Assembly (NCBI RefSeq): GCF_014648475.1
Contig: NZ_BMRE01000034.1
Span: 31,613-95,612, forward strand
From: Lentzea flava
GTDB taxonomy: Bacteria; Actinomycetota; Actinomycetes; Mycobacteriales; Pseudonocardiaceae
DNA: 64,000 bases
Direction of reading: 5' to 3'
In this document: one piece after another, positions 52,205 through 60,619 of the stretch
How positions within the stretch are numbered: the stretch's first letter is position 1
Layout of the letters: each line of letters opens with the position of its first letter
Notes under the pieces: model-generated
Databases searched by the model: none
The model's input: the letters and a program-made list of their open reading frames with translations, nothing else
Told to the model about the DNA's origin: nothing
Made by a program: the position numbers and the translations under genes

Positions 52205-53340
52205 TCAACTGGTTTGGGTCAGGAGTGTAGCCAAGCGCTCGGCTGGGGTGTCTCAGCCGAGCGTTTTGCGTGGGCGGTCGTTGAGTTCGGCGGCGACGAA
52301 CGCGAGGTGTTCGGCGCTGTGGGCGAAGAGGTCGGTGCCTTGGGGGAAGTACTGGCGTAGCAGGCCGTTGGTGTTCTCGTTGGAGCCTCGTTGCCAGGGA
52401 CTGGCCGGGTCGCAGAAGTAGACCGGGATGTCGGTGGCCAGGCTGAACGCGGCATGTCCGGGCCATCTCGGCACCCTGGTCCCAGGTCAGGGACTGGACG
52501 AGGTGCGAGGGCAGTGTCTTCACGGTGTCGATCAGGGCGTCGCGGACCTGCTCGGCGGTGCGACCGTGCGGCAGGTGCACGAGCATCACGTAGCGGGTGG
52601 CGCGTTCGACCAGGGTGCCGATCGCGGACGCACCGTCCTTGCCGATGATCAGATCGCCTTCCCAGTGGCCGGGGATCGCCCGGTCCTCGGCCGCGGCGGG
52701 CCGTTCGCTGATCATCACCATCGGGCTGAGGAACCGCGCTTGGCGCCTGTCCGGGTGGCGGCGGGGTTTGCGCACGGTGCGGCCGGTGCGCAACGCGCGG
52801 GCCAGTTCACGGCGCAGCTCGCCACGTCCTTGGACATAGAGGGCCTGGTAGATCGTCTCGTGGACCACGTGCCACTCCGGCCGGTCGGGATGCTCCCGTC
52901 GCAGCATCGCCGCGATCTGCTCGGGACTGCGTTTACGGCTCAGATGATCCTGCACGACGCGATGCAGCTCGGCATCGGCCGCGAGCTTGCGGGTCTTGGG
53001 CCGTGGCCGGCGGGCATCGGCACGAGCCTGCGCGGCGTGGGGCCGGTACTGGCCGTTGCCAGGATGGCGGTTGCGGCGGATCTCCCGGCTGATCGTGGAC
53101 GGGCTGCGGCCCAGCTCGGTCGCGATCTGCCGGATCGTGGCCTTCTCCCGCAGCCGGTCGGCGATGTGGATGCGGTCGTCCTCACAGAGATACCGCGAGG
53201 ACGCCGAAGGCGCCTGCCGGTCTTCGGGTTGATCCCGACGAGCCGGCACGCCTTCTCGTCACTCACACCCTGCTGCACGAGCCGCAAGTATTCGGCCCGT
53301 TCGGCAACGAGCTTGCATGGCCCTTGAGGCCTGCGCTCTG
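52205..53340 (-). pseudogene. IS30 transposase, frameshifted and with a premature stop
   Basis: All IS30 pieces are present but in three frames. The N-terminal helix-turn-helix part (LVQQGVSDEKACRLVGINPKTG) reads to about 53225, where a short deletion changes frame. The main part (SSRYLCEDDRIHIADRL, TISREIRRNRH, HWEGDLIIGKDGAS with the first Asp, TWDQGAEMAR with the second) continues to about 52457, where one extra base shifts frame. The last part (FCDPASPWQRGSNENTNGLL with the catalytic Glu) meets a TGA at 52253-52255 where Trp is expected; the natural end is at 52205. It cannot make an active enzyme without recoding. Confidence 0.85.
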
Positions 53341-53376
53341 CCCGGATCTGAAGTCCATCGCTTCCCCTGAACTGGG

Positions 53377-53393
53377 GTGTTGCGACGACTCCT
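53377..53393 (-). repeat. IS30 right terminal inverted repeat
   Basis: GTGTTGCGACGACTCCT on the plus strand, the imperfect complement of 52182-52198. Confidence 0.75.
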
Positions 53394-53490
53394 AGAACCC
53401 AAGAGCGCGCTGGCGGGCCCTCGCTTTGCAACCTGAGTGATCCTCCGGTCGTCTATTTCGGCAAAGGATGAATCACTGAGGGGGTGCGCG

Positions 53491-54051
53491 ATGCGGATGC
53501 TGCTCGCGGCGGTCGCGTTGATGTCGGTTGCGGGGTGTGCACAAGGGGCCGTACACGCGGATACTCCAACAGCGCCACCACCTTCGTCGTCGTCATCGTC
53601 TGGACCTTCGCCCTCCGCCGCGCCCTCGTCTTCCTCTTCTGCACCCTCCTCGGAGACGCCTCCCCCTCCGCCGCCACCGCCTCCCGCGCCGGTCGTGAAG
53701 CCGACGCCGTGCGACATCAGCGACGGCGCGTGCATCAAGCTCTCCACCAACCAGTCGTGGATCGTGCGCGGCGACAAGATCGTCTACGGCCCCGTGCCGA
53801 TCACCAGCGGCCGCAAGGGCTACGAGACCGCGGTCGGCAAGTTCCCGGTGCTGCGCAAGGTGAAGGACGAGTGGAGCCGCCCGTACAACGCGGCCATGCC
53901 GTGGTCGACGTACTTCACCGAGAGCGGCATCGCCTTCCACGAGGGCTCGCTGACCGTGCCGTCGCACGGCTGCATCCACCTGGACCCGCAGGCAGCGAAG
54001 TTCTACTTCCAGAACCTCTCGATTGGCGAGACGGTCCAGGTGGTCTCATGA
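53491..54051 (+). CDS. L,D-transpeptidase (YkuD) lipoprotein with Pro/Ser linker
   Basis: 186 residues from ATG 53491, with GAGGGGG six bases upstream. Lipobox MSVAGC near residue 11-16, so anchored to the membrane outer face. A low-complexity linker of Ser, Pro and Ala (about residues 25-75) spans the wall. The catalytic YkuD domain has FHEGSL and PSHGCIHL with the nucleophile Cys. Such enzymes make 3-3 cross-links or attach proteins to peptidoglycan, but this domain is short (about 110 residues). First of three tandem paralogues. Confidence 0.9.
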   Translation: MRMLLAAVALMSVAGCAQGAVHADTPTAPPPSSSSSSGPSPSAAPSSSSSAPSSETPPPPPPPPPAPVVKPTPCDISDGACIKLSTNQSWIVRGDKIVYGPVPITSGRKGYETAVGKFPVLRKVKDEWSRPYNAAMPWSTYFTESGIAFHEGSLTVPSHGCIHLDPQAAKFYFQNLSIGETVQVVS

Positions 54052-54060
54052 TGACCAACC

Positions 54061-54468
54061 ATGAGAACCCTGGCCGCCACGGCTCTTCTACTGCTCAGCT
54101 TTGCGGCTCCCGCGCAGGCCTCCGGCTGTACTGTGCACAACGGAGCATGCGTGGAGAAGCACTCGAACCGGGCCTGGCTCGTCACCAACGGTGTCACGAG
54201 CTACGGCCCGGTCCCGATCAGCCACGGCAAGCCGGGGCATGCCACGCCGGTGGGCATGTTCTCCGTGCTGCGCAAGGTGAAGAACGACTGGAGCATCCCG
54301 TACAACGGCCCGATGCCCAACGCCGTGTACTTCACCTACGACGGCGTGGCGTTCCACCAGGGCGACCTGAACGCCCAGTCCCACGGCTGCGTGCGGCTGA
54401 CCTGGGAAGCCTCACAGGTGTTCTACGACAACCTGTTCGTAGGCGAACAAGTTCAGGTTCTTCCATAA
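54061..54468 (+). CDS. Secreted L,D-transpeptidase (YkuD), short form
   Basis: 135 residues from ATG 54061, ten bases after the previous stop. Signal peptide MRTLAATALLLLSFAAPAQA, then the YkuD domain alone: VPISHGKPGHATPVGMFSVL, AFHQGD and QSHGCVRL with catalytic Cys. No linker or anchor, so soluble in the wall space. Closely similar to the third copy at 54525. Confidence 0.9.
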   Translation: MRTLAATALLLLSFAAPAQASGCTVHNGACVEKHSNRAWLVTNGVTSYGPVPISHGKPGHATPVGMFSVLRKVKNDWSIPYNGPMPNAVYFTYDGVAFHQGDLNAQSHGCVRLTWEASQVFYDNLFVGEQVQVLP

Positions 54469-54488
54469 TTGGATGATTCAGATCACCC

Positions 54489-54509
54489 AGTAGTGGCTAC
54501 TCCACTACT
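54489..54509 (+). terminator. Hairpin between second and third L,D-transpeptidase genes
   Basis: AGTAGTGG (54489-54496) pairs perfectly with CCACTACT (54502-54509) around CTACT. It may end the message of the first two genes or be a processing site. Confidence 0.5.
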
Positions 54510-54524
54510 GAGGGGTGATGTGAG

Positions 54525-54935
54525 ATGCGAGTTCTCATCGCGACGGTGCTCCTGATCCTCGGTTTCGCGGTCCCCGCGCAGGCGCAGGCGGGGTGCACCG
54601 TCTACAACGGAGCGTGCCTGGAGAAGCACTCCAACACCGCATGGCTGGTGTACAACGGCAAGACGAGCTACGGCCCGGTGCCGATCAGCCACGGCAAGCC
54701 GGGCTACGAGACCCCGGTGGGCATGTTCTCGGTACTGCGCAAGGTGAAGAACGACTGGAGCGTCCCCTACAACGGCCCGATGCCGAACGCGGTGTACTTC
54801 ACCACGACCGGTATCGCGTTCCACCAGGGTGACACCAACGTCCAGTCGCACGGCTGCATCCGGCTGAGCGCCGACGCCTCACTGGTGTTCTACGACAACC
54901 TGGCTATCGGCGAGAAGGTCCAGGTGCTGCCCTAA
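54525..54935 (+). CDS. Secreted L,D-transpeptidase (YkuD), third tandem copy
   Basis: 136 residues from ATG 54525 with GAGGGG upstream. Signal peptide MRVLIATVLLILGFAVPAQA, then GPVPISHGKPGYETPVGMFS, AFHQGDTN and QSHGCIRL. Most of its residues match the 54061 copy, so this is a duplication. Ends overlapping the convergent hypothetical gene by four bases. Confidence 0.9.
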   Translation: MRVLIATVLLILGFAVPAQAQAGCTVYNGACLEKHSNTAWLVYNGKTSYGPVPISHGKPGYETPVGMFSVLRKVKNDWSVPYNGPMPNAVYFTTTGIAFHQGDTNVQSHGCIRLSADASLVFYDNLAIGEKVQVLP

Positions 54936-55681
54936 CCGACAGCTGCCCACCAGCACCCGTCGTCGCGTCCCATCACGGACACGCGCCCGGCGAGGCCGGT
55001 GGGCAGCCACCCGGTGAGCCGTTCGAGCTCCTTGCCGACGACGATGAGCGCGTTGCCCACGTCGGCGGACAGGTTGTCCAGCACCACGGGAATGTCCACC
55101 GCACTGAAGTCCACATCGGACACAGGTCGGCCGGGTGACTCCTTCGTGACCCGGACGATCCGCCAGCCCTCGTGCCCCTCCCACCGGACTTCCTCCGCGG
55201 GCAGCGAAGCCATGAACTCGTCAGACGAGGCGCGTGGCGACACCAGCGCGATCGTGCCGCCGAACCGCCCGGCCAGCGTGCTCAGCCGCAGCGGGTGCTC
55301 AAGACTCTTCGGCTCCGCCTTGACCCGCTGGTAGGTGACGTCCAACCGCCGCGCGACTCGTTCGACCGCGGCGTGCACCGCGTCCTCCAGCGCGGCCACG
55401 ACCAGCTCGACGTCCCGGCTGCTGTTGAGCGCGTCGGCCAGCGCCAGCTGCACCACGGCAAACCCCGGCATCACCGCGATGTCCGGAACCAGCCGGCTCG
55501 GCACGGTCAGCTCGACCAGCACGTCGCGGCCCCACGCCGACGTGTCGACCTCCGCGTTGACCCGCCGCTCGACCAGGTCGGACAACGGCTGCCAGTAAAC
55601 GATGCGCGGCCTCTCCCGCGTGACCGGCCCCGCCCACCACGGCGTGCCGGGCACGACGTCGGCCCAGTGAACGTGAATCAT
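54932..55681 (-). CDS. Hypothetical cytoplasmic protein
   Basis: 249 residues from ATG 55681 (GGGGG site upstream). No signal peptide or membrane helix. It has a mixed alpha/beta composition, with stretches such as HVHWADVVPGTPWWAG at the start and RVSVMGRDDGCWWAAVG at the end. I do not recognise a family. It lies downstream of the lipoprotein gene 55758 and may share its transcript, though a hairpin lies between. Confidence 0.7.
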   Translation of the reverse strand: MIHVHWADVVPGTPWWAGPVTRERPRIVYWQPLSDLVERRVNAEVDTSAWGRDVLVELTVPSRLVPDIAVMPGFAVVQLALADALNSSRDVELVVAALEDAVHAAVERVARRLDVTYQRVKAEPKSLEHPLRLSTLAGRFGGTIALVSPRASSDEFMASLPAEEVRWEGHEGWRIVRVTKESPGRPVSDVDFSAVDIPVVLDNLSADVGNALIVVGKELERLTGWLPTGLAGRVSVMGRDDGCWWAAVG

Positions 55682-55735
55682 CAAGCCCCCAAGGGTTGTA
55701 TCGCTGCGCGTCCCCCTGACACGCACAACCCGTTT

Positions 55736-55754
55736 GAGCCCATTCTACGGGCTC
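55736..55754 (-). terminator. Hairpin after the 55758 lipoprotein gene
   Basis: GAGCCC (55736-55741) pairs with GGGCTC (55749-55754) around a 7-base loop, four bases beyond the stop. Weak T content; probably a terminator. Confidence 0.5.
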
Positions 55755-55757
55755 CGG

Positions 55758-56207
55758 CTAGCAGCTGCGGTCTTTCTTGGCGAACTCCTCGGCGGTGAGG
55801 AGCTCGTACCGGTACTTGACCTTTCCGTCCTTCAGCTGATCGAGCGTGAAGCTGTCGCCCGGCTCGTGCAGATCTCCGTTCTGCAGGCCCACGTCGAGAA
55901 GCTGGTCACCGGCGGGTGGCTGCCACGCGACCTTCTCCTCCGCACCCTCCGGCACCTGGCCAACGGTGATCTTGTAGTGCTGCCTGGGTTGCGCGAACTC
56001 GATCCGCCAGATCACCGTGTCCCGCTCGTCGAGCACGTCGTCGGCGTTCATCGCCCGGATCTCGACCAGCGTGAGCATGCGCGACTCGCAGGAGGTGTCG
56101 ATGATCTCCGGCAGCCCGGAGTCGCCGAGCCGGACCGCTCTCGTCGTTGCCGGTGAACACCCGGCCAGCAGCAGGCAGGCCGCGAGCACGGCCACGAGTC
56201 TCCCCAT
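55758..56207 (-). CDS. Hypothetical lipoprotein
   Basis: 149 residues. Lipobox LLLAGCSP near residue 12-19 after a short basic start. The mature part is acidic and has two further Cys (DTSCES and the last residue), which may form a disulphide. No known family recognised. It follows the amino acid dehydrogenase by 24 bases on the same strand, so may be cotranscribed. Confidence 0.78.
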   Translation of the reverse strand: MGRLVAVLAACLLLAGCSPATTRAVRLGDSGLPEIIDTSCESRMLTLVEIRAMNADDVLDERDTVIWRIEFAQPRQHYKITVGQVPEGAEEKVAWQPPAGDQLLDVGLQNGDLHEPGDSFTLDQLKDGKVKYRYELLTAEEFAKKDRSC

Positions 56208-56231
56208 GCTCGCGGATCCTGCCAGCCCTGA

Positions 56232-57131
56232 TCAGCCCGCGGCGCTGGAACGAGCGAGGAGTTTCCCGACCGTTGCCTCGATGCCGTCCACCCTCTTCAG
56301 CGCGGTCTCGTGGTCGGCCCCGTCGTCCTCCCTCGCGAGGGTGTAGATCACTCCGCCGGCGCTCGCGACGTGGTCGGGCACCCACACGATGCCTCTTTCC
56401 TCGAGCAGACCGGCGACGCTGTCGTCGGTGAGCTGGTTGTTGGCCGGACCCACGATCAGCCTGACGTCGAGGTGTTCGACGGTCTCCTGGCTCAGCACAC
56501 CTCCCACGGCCGCCGGGATGAGCACGTCGGCCTTGGTCCGGTACGCCAGGTCGGGAGGCACCCAGCCGAACTCGTCCGTCCGCCTGCTTTCGTCCACATC
56601 GGACACCACGACGTCGGCTCGCAGCGACCTGGCGATCAGCTCTCCCACTGAGCCGAATCCGCTGATCACCACCTTCCTGCTGGTCAGGTCATCCGTCCCG
56701 AAGACGTGCCGTGAGGCCGCTTTCAGCGCTGCCAGCACTCCCCGTGCCGTGGGCCCGCTCGACGAGCCCGTGCCGCCGTGTTCCTCTGGCAGGCAGTAGG
56801 CGTGCGGGGTGAGCTCCCTGAGCACCAGCATGTCGTCGGGCCCGGTGCCGACGTCCGGCCCCGCGCGGTAGGCGCCGTCGAACTCGTTGATGAGGTCGGC
56901 GTGGTCGAGCAGCACCTGCCGCCGCAGCTCCGGAGTGAGCGGGCGGTCGACGACGATCACGCTTTTGCCTCCACCGTGCGGTATTCCCGCCGCCGCGCAC
57001 TTGAGCGTCATGGCCTTCGACAGTCTCAGCACGTCGGTGACCGCGTCCGTGATCTGCTCGTACGCCTTCATCCGGCAGCCGCCGACCGCCGCGCCCGCCT
57101 CGGTCGAGTGCAAGGCGACCATCGTGGTCAT
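56232..57131 (-). CDS. Leucine/valine-type amino acid dehydrogenase (ELFV family)
   Basis: 299 residues. Catalytic Lys region MTLKCAAAGIPHGGGKSVI near 40-60 with the glycine-rich HGGGK, substrate loop GPDVGTGPDDM near 92, and the NAD-binding GFGSVGELIARSL near 155. Such enzymes deaminate branched-chain amino acids. ATG 57131 has AAGAGG six bases upstream. An in-frame ATG at 57179 with a better ribosome site would add a family-like N-terminus (WEH...RLVVRTGKRSG), but codon 5 is TAA. About 15 usual N-terminal residues are therefore lost or the gene is truncated. Divergent from an Lrp regulator. Confidence 0.88.
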   Translation of the reverse strand: MTTMVALHSTEAGAAVGGCRMKAYEQITDAVTDVLRLSKAMTLKCAAAGIPHGGGKSVIVVDRPLTPELRRQVLLDHADLINEFDGAYRAGPDVGTGPDDMLVLRELTPHAYCLPEEHGGTGSSSGPTARGVLAALKAASRHVFGTDDLTSRKVVISGFGSVGELIARSLRADVVVSDVDESRRTDEFGWVPPDLAYRTKADVLIPAAVGGVLSQETVEHLDVRLIVGPANNQLTDDSVAGLLEERGIVWVPDHVASAGGVIYTLAREDDGADHETALKRVDGIEATVGKLLARSSAAG

Positions 57132-57164
57132 CCCCGACCTCTTCCCGGTGCGGACGACGAGCCG

Positions 57165-57179
57165 TTAGTGTTCCCACAT
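57165..57179 (-). other. Four-codon frame MWEH-stop before the dehydrogenase
   Basis: ATG 57179, with GGGGAGGA six bases upstream, is followed by TGG GAA CAC TAA, in frame with the dehydrogenase 16 codons later. Without the TAA the reading frame would extend the dehydrogenase N-terminus. Either a nonsense mutation or a short upstream ORF that tunes translation. Confidence 0.6.
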
Positions 57180-57252
57180 CAGCGTTCCTCCCCGAACTTC
57201 CACCATCCCGACGGCTCGAAGTTAGGGTGATCGACAGTCGCGGTGGCGCAGC

Positions 57253-57269
57253 GCCGAACGTTGTTCGGC
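57253..57269. promoter_or_regulatory. Palindrome in the dehydrogenase/Lrp intergenic region
   Basis: GCCGAAC (57253-57259), GTT, then GTTCGGC (57263-57269): perfect 7-base arms, 21 bases before the Lrp gene start. A plausible operator for the Lrp protein, controlling itself and the divergent dehydrogenase. Confidence 0.5.
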
Positions 57270-57289
57270 AGGGAGGTCCAGGTGTCGAG

Positions 57290-57751
57290 ATGGACGAACT
57301 TGATTCGGCGATCGTGCGAGAACTGCAGCGCGATGCCCGGCAGTCGAACCGCGACATCGCCCGCAAGGTCGGCGTGGCGCCGTCGACGTGCCTCGAGCGC
57401 ACCCGCCTGCTGCGCGAACGGGGCGTGATCCGCGGCTACCACGCGGACATCGCCCCGTCCGCGCTGAACCGCGGCGTGCAGGCGCTGGTGTCGGTGCAAG
57501 TCCGCCCGTTGAGCCGGACCGTCATCGACACCTTCAAGAACTCGGTGGCTCAGCTACCCGAGGTGCTGTCCGTGTTCGTGATGGCAGGCAGCGACGACTT
57601 CGTGATCCACGTGAGCGCTCAGGACAACGAGCACCTGCACGCGTTCCTGGTCGACCGGCTGGCCCCGCGCAAGGAGATCGTGGGCTTCCGGACGTCGATC
57701 ATCTTCCAGAACATCACGAAGCACGACCCGGCACCGCTCCCGCCGCCCTGA
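57290..57751 (+). CDS. Lrp/AsnC family transcriptional regulator
   Basis: 153 residues from ATG 57290 (MDELDSAIVREL). N-terminal winged helix (NRDIARKVGVAPSTCLERTR) and a C-terminal RAM ligand domain (VQVRPLSRTVIDTF, VMAGSDDFVIHV). Family members sense amino acids, and the divergent branched-chain amino acid dehydrogenase is the obvious target, as in other actinobacteria. Confidence 0.93.
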   Translation: MDELDSAIVRELQRDARQSNRDIARKVGVAPSTCLERTRLLRERGVIRGYHADIAPSALNRGVQALVSVQVRPLSRTVIDTFKNSVAQLPEVLSVFVMAGSDDFVIHVSAQDNEHLHAFLVDRLAPRKEIVGFRTSIIFQNITKHDPAPLPPP

Positions 57752-57774
57752 CCCAGTTCTGGCGGCGAGCACCG

Positions 57775-58743
57775 CTATCCCGCGTTGCTGGAATGCCCGG
57801 GAAAGAGGTGGGCGGACGGGTTGAGCGCGACCGCGATGTTGTTGACCGCCGTCGCCGCCTCCCCGAACCCGGTCGCGATGAGCTTGACCTTGCCGGGGTA
57901 CTGCGCGACGTCGCCCGCCGCGTAGACCCGGTCGAGCCTGGTCTTCATCGTGGTGTCGACGACCACCGCGCGGTGGTCGAGCTCGAGGCCCCACGACTCG
58001 ATCGGTCCGAGGTCGGCCGTGAACCCGAGCGCCGCGACGACCGTCTGCGCGGGCAACGTCTTCACGTCCTCACCCTTGACCTTGACGTCCACTTCGGACA
58101 GAGGTTCGCCCCGCAGCTCCAGCACCTCGGCGTCGGTGATGATCTCGACCCCGAGCTCCCGCACCTGCCGCACGGTCGCGGCGTGCGCGCGGAAGTTGGC
58201 CCTGCGGTGCACCAGCGTGACGCTGGCCGCGATGGGGTGCAGTGCGAGCGCCCAGTCGAACGCCGAGTCGCCGCCGCCCACGATCACGACGTGCTGCCCC
58301 GCGTGCTCGGCGAGCACCGGCACGAAGTGCACCATGCCGCGCCCCAGCCACCCGTCGCCCGCGGGCAGCGGCCGCGGGTTGAACTCACCCATGCCCGCCG
58401 TGATCAGCACCGCACCGGCCCTGATCGTGCTGCCGTCCGCGAGACCGACCACCAGACCGTCCTCAGTGGACTCCAGCGTGCGCGCCTGGCGCCCGAGCAG
58501 GTAGGTCGGCTTGTACTGCCCTGCCTGCTCCACCAGACCGTTGACGAGGTCACGCCCGCGGATCGCGGGGAACCCGGCCACGTCGAAAATCATCTTCTCC
58601 GGGTACATCGCCGTCACCTGGCCGCCCGGTTCGGGCAGTGCGTCGACCAGTGCGACCTTGAGTTCCCGGAAGCCTGCGTAGTACGCGGCGAACAACCCCG
58701 TGGGGCCGGCGCCCACGACGAGGAGGTCGACGTCAAGCTCCAT
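57775..58743 (-). CDS. Ferredoxin/flavodoxin--NADP reductase (thioredoxin-reductase-like FNR)
   Basis: 322 residues. FAD site VVGAGPTGLFAAYYAG near 9, NADP site VVIVGGGDSAFDWALALH near 165, and the C-terminal FAD contact YAAGDVAQYPGKVKLIATG near 280. There is no CxxC disulphide between them, so it is the YumC-type ferredoxin reductase rather than thioredoxin reductase. ATG 58743; divergent from fumC. The electron partner is unknown. Confidence 0.88.
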   Translation of the reverse strand: MELDVDLLVVGAGPTGLFAAYYAGFRELKVALVDALPEPGGQVTAMYPEKMIFDVAGFPAIRGRDLVNGLVEQAGQYKPTYLLGRQARTLESTEDGLVVGLADGSTIRAGAVLITAGMGEFNPRPLPAGDGWLGRGMVHFVPVLAEHAGQHVVIVGGGDSAFDWALALHPIAASVTLVHRRANFRAHAATVRQVRELGVEIITDAEVLELRGEPLSEVDVKVKGEDVKTLPAQTVVAALGFTADLGPIESWGLELDHRAVVVDTTMKTRLDRVYAAGDVAQYPGKVKLIATGFGEAATAVNNIAVALNPSAHLFPGHSSNAG

Positions 58744-58806
58744 GAGTGGTGCCCTTCTGCCAGTGGTGGGTGGCAGTGCTGTGATCGACCATAGAGACTC
58801 GGAAGC

Positions 58807-60201
58807 ATGTCTGAACAGGAGTACCGCGTCGAGCACGACACGATGGGTGAGGTCCGCGTGCCGATCGACGCATTGTGGCGCGCCCAAACCCAACGCGCGG
58901 TCGAGAACTTCCCGATTTCCGGTCGAGGCCTGGAACGCGCCCAGATCAGGGCCCTCGGCCTGCTCAAGGCCGCCGCGGCGCGGGTGAACGCCCGGCTGGG
59001 CGTCCTCGACGCCGACCTCGCCGCGGCCATCGCCTCCGCCGCCGACGAGGTGGCCGCCGGCGAGTGGGACGCCCACTTCCCGGTCGACGTCTTCCAGACG
59101 GGTTCGGGCACGTCGTCGAACATGAACGCCAACGAGGTCATCGCAACCCTGGCCACTCGGGCACTGGGCCGCGACGTCCACCCGAACGACCACGTCAACG
59201 CCTCGCAGTCGTCCAACGACACCTTCCCCACGACGCTGCGCGTGGCCGCCACCGAGGCCGTCGTCACGGACGTCATCCCGGCCCTGGAACACCTGGAGCA
59301 GGTGCTGTCCTCCAGGGCCGCCGAGTGGTCCGACCTGGTCAAGTCCGGCCGCACCCACCTGATGGACGCCGTGCCCGTCACGCTGGGCCAGGAGGCGGGC
59401 GCCTGGGCGTCCCAGGTCCGCTACTCGGCGGAACGCCTGCAGTCCTCCGTGCCGCGCCTGGCCGAACTGCCGATCGGCGGCACCGCCGTCGGCTCGGGCC
59501 TGAACGCCCCGGAAGGCTTCGGCGCGGCGGTGGCCGCGGAACTGGCCGCCGCGACCGGCCTCCCCCTGGTGGAGGCCCGCGACCACTTCGAGGCCCAGGC
59601 CACCCAGGACGGCGTGGTCGAGATCTCTGGCCAGCTCCGCGCGTGCGCCGTGGCGTTGTTCAAAATCGCCAACGACCTGCGCTGGCTCGGCTCTGGCCCC
59701 CGCACGGGCCTGGGCGAACTGGCCCTGCCCGACCTCCAGCCCGGCAGCTCGATCATGCCGGGCAAGGTCAACCCGGTGATCTCCGAAGCCACGATGATGG
59801 TCGTGGCCCAGGTCATCGGCAACGACGCCGCCGTCGCCTTCGCCGGCTCCCAGGGCAACTTCCAGCTGAACGTGATGCTCCCGGTCATCGCCCGCAACGT
59901 CCTGGAGTCGTCCCGTCTGCTGGCCGCCGTGGCCCGGCTCCTGGCGGACAAGGTCCTGGCGGGCGCCGAGCCCCAGGCCGACCGGATGCGCGAGTACGCC
60001 GAGTCGTCCCCCTCGATCGTCACGCCGCTGAACCGCTACCTCGGCTACGAGGAGGCAGCGTCGATCGCCAAGCAGTCGCTGAAGGAGCGCAAGACCATCC
60101 GCGCCGTCGTGCTGGAACGCGGCCACGTGCCGTCGAAGCTGACCGAGGAGCAGCTGGACGAGGCCCTGGACGTGCTGCGAATGGCCCGCGGCGGCCGTTG
60201 A
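58807..60201 (+). CDS. fumC: Fumarate hydratase class II
   Basis: 464 residues, full length. Conserved regions MNANEVIATL near 102, HVNASQSSNDTFPT near 133, SGRTHLMDAVPVTLGQE near 180, and the superfamily signature GSSIMPGKVNPV near 316. Iron-independent TCA-cycle hydration of fumarate to malate. ATG 58807. Confidence 0.96.
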   Translation: MSEQEYRVEHDTMGEVRVPIDALWRAQTQRAVENFPISGRGLERAQIRALGLLKAAAARVNARLGVLDADLAAAIASAADEVAAGEWDAHFPVDVFQTGSGTSSNMNANEVIATLATRALGRDVHPNDHVNASQSSNDTFPTTLRVAATEAVVTDVIPALEHLEQVLSSRAAEWSDLVKSGRTHLMDAVPVTLGQEAGAWASQVRYSAERLQSSVPRLAELPIGGTAVGSGLNAPEGFGAAVAAELAAATGLPLVEARDHFEAQATQDGVVEISGQLRACAVALFKIANDLRWLGSGPRTGLGELALPDLQPGSSIMPGKVNPVISEATMMVVAQVIGNDAAVAFAGSQGNFQLNVMLPVIARNVLESSRLLAAVARLLADKVLAGAEPQADRMREYAESSPSIVTPLNRYLGYEEAASIAKQSLKERKTIRAVVLERGHVPSKLTEEQLDEALDVLRMARGGR

Positions 60202-60303
60202 GCCGTGTCCGGTCGCCGGGGATCACGCCTCGGCGACCGCTGGTTACAGTGCGGAACATGCCCTCGAAACAGGTTGAAGAGCAGCAGCGGCACGAGGCCC
60301 GCG

Positions 60304-60597
60304 ATGGGCGTTGACGTCCACGTCGTCCGCAAGGAGTCGCGGCACCGCGTGACGGAGGTCTACGTGGTCCCGGACCTGTACGAACAGTTCACCCAACTGA
60401 TCCAGAGGGTGGACCATCCGCTGCTGAACCGGATCAACCCGTACGGCTTTCGCGAACTGGGCTCGATCGACATGCCCGACTTCATCGCGGCACTGGACGC
60501 GGTGGGTGCGGAGGGCCCTCTTTTCGACGACCTCCGCGCCCTGGCGGAGCTGTGCGGCGAGGACCGTTCGCTGACAATGCAGTTCCAGGGCGACTGA
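60304..60597 (+). CDS. Hypothetical protein next to Imm32-like gene
   Basis: 97 residues from ATG 60304, with GAGG six bases upstream (GVDVHVVRKESRHRVTE...). It is soluble, with conserved-looking DHPLLNRINPYGFRELG in the middle. Family not recognised. A short frame from ATG 60258 (18 codons, stop 60312) overlaps its start and could couple translation. It is followed 22 bases later by the Imm32-like gene, so the two may act together. Confidence 0.7.
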   Translation: MGVDVHVVRKESRHRVTEVYVVPDLYEQFTQLIQRVDHPLLNRINPYGFRELGSIDMPDFIAALDAVGAEGPLFDDLRALAELCGEDRSLTMQFQGD

Positions 60598-60619
60598 CCG
60601 CGGGCCGGAGGAGATTGGG

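Larger units (their letters stand above)
52182..53393 (-). mobile_element. IS30-family insertion sequence, inactivated
   Basis: About 1.2 kb bounded by imperfect 17-base terminal inverted repeats (52182-52198 and 53377-53393, 15 of 17 matching). It holds one IS30-type transposase on the minus strand, broken by several lesions. It sits between the S1 protease and L,D-transpeptidase genes. I see no clear target-site duplication. Confidence 0.85.

Noticed and set aside
53498..54476. Alternative frames spanning two L,D-transpeptidase genes
   Set aside because: They are GC-driven shadows; the SHGC-bearing frames are the genes.
60258..60314. 18-codon frame overlapping the start of the 60304 gene
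   Set aside because: No ribosome site and no recognisable sequence; it may only be chance, so it is mentioned but not called.
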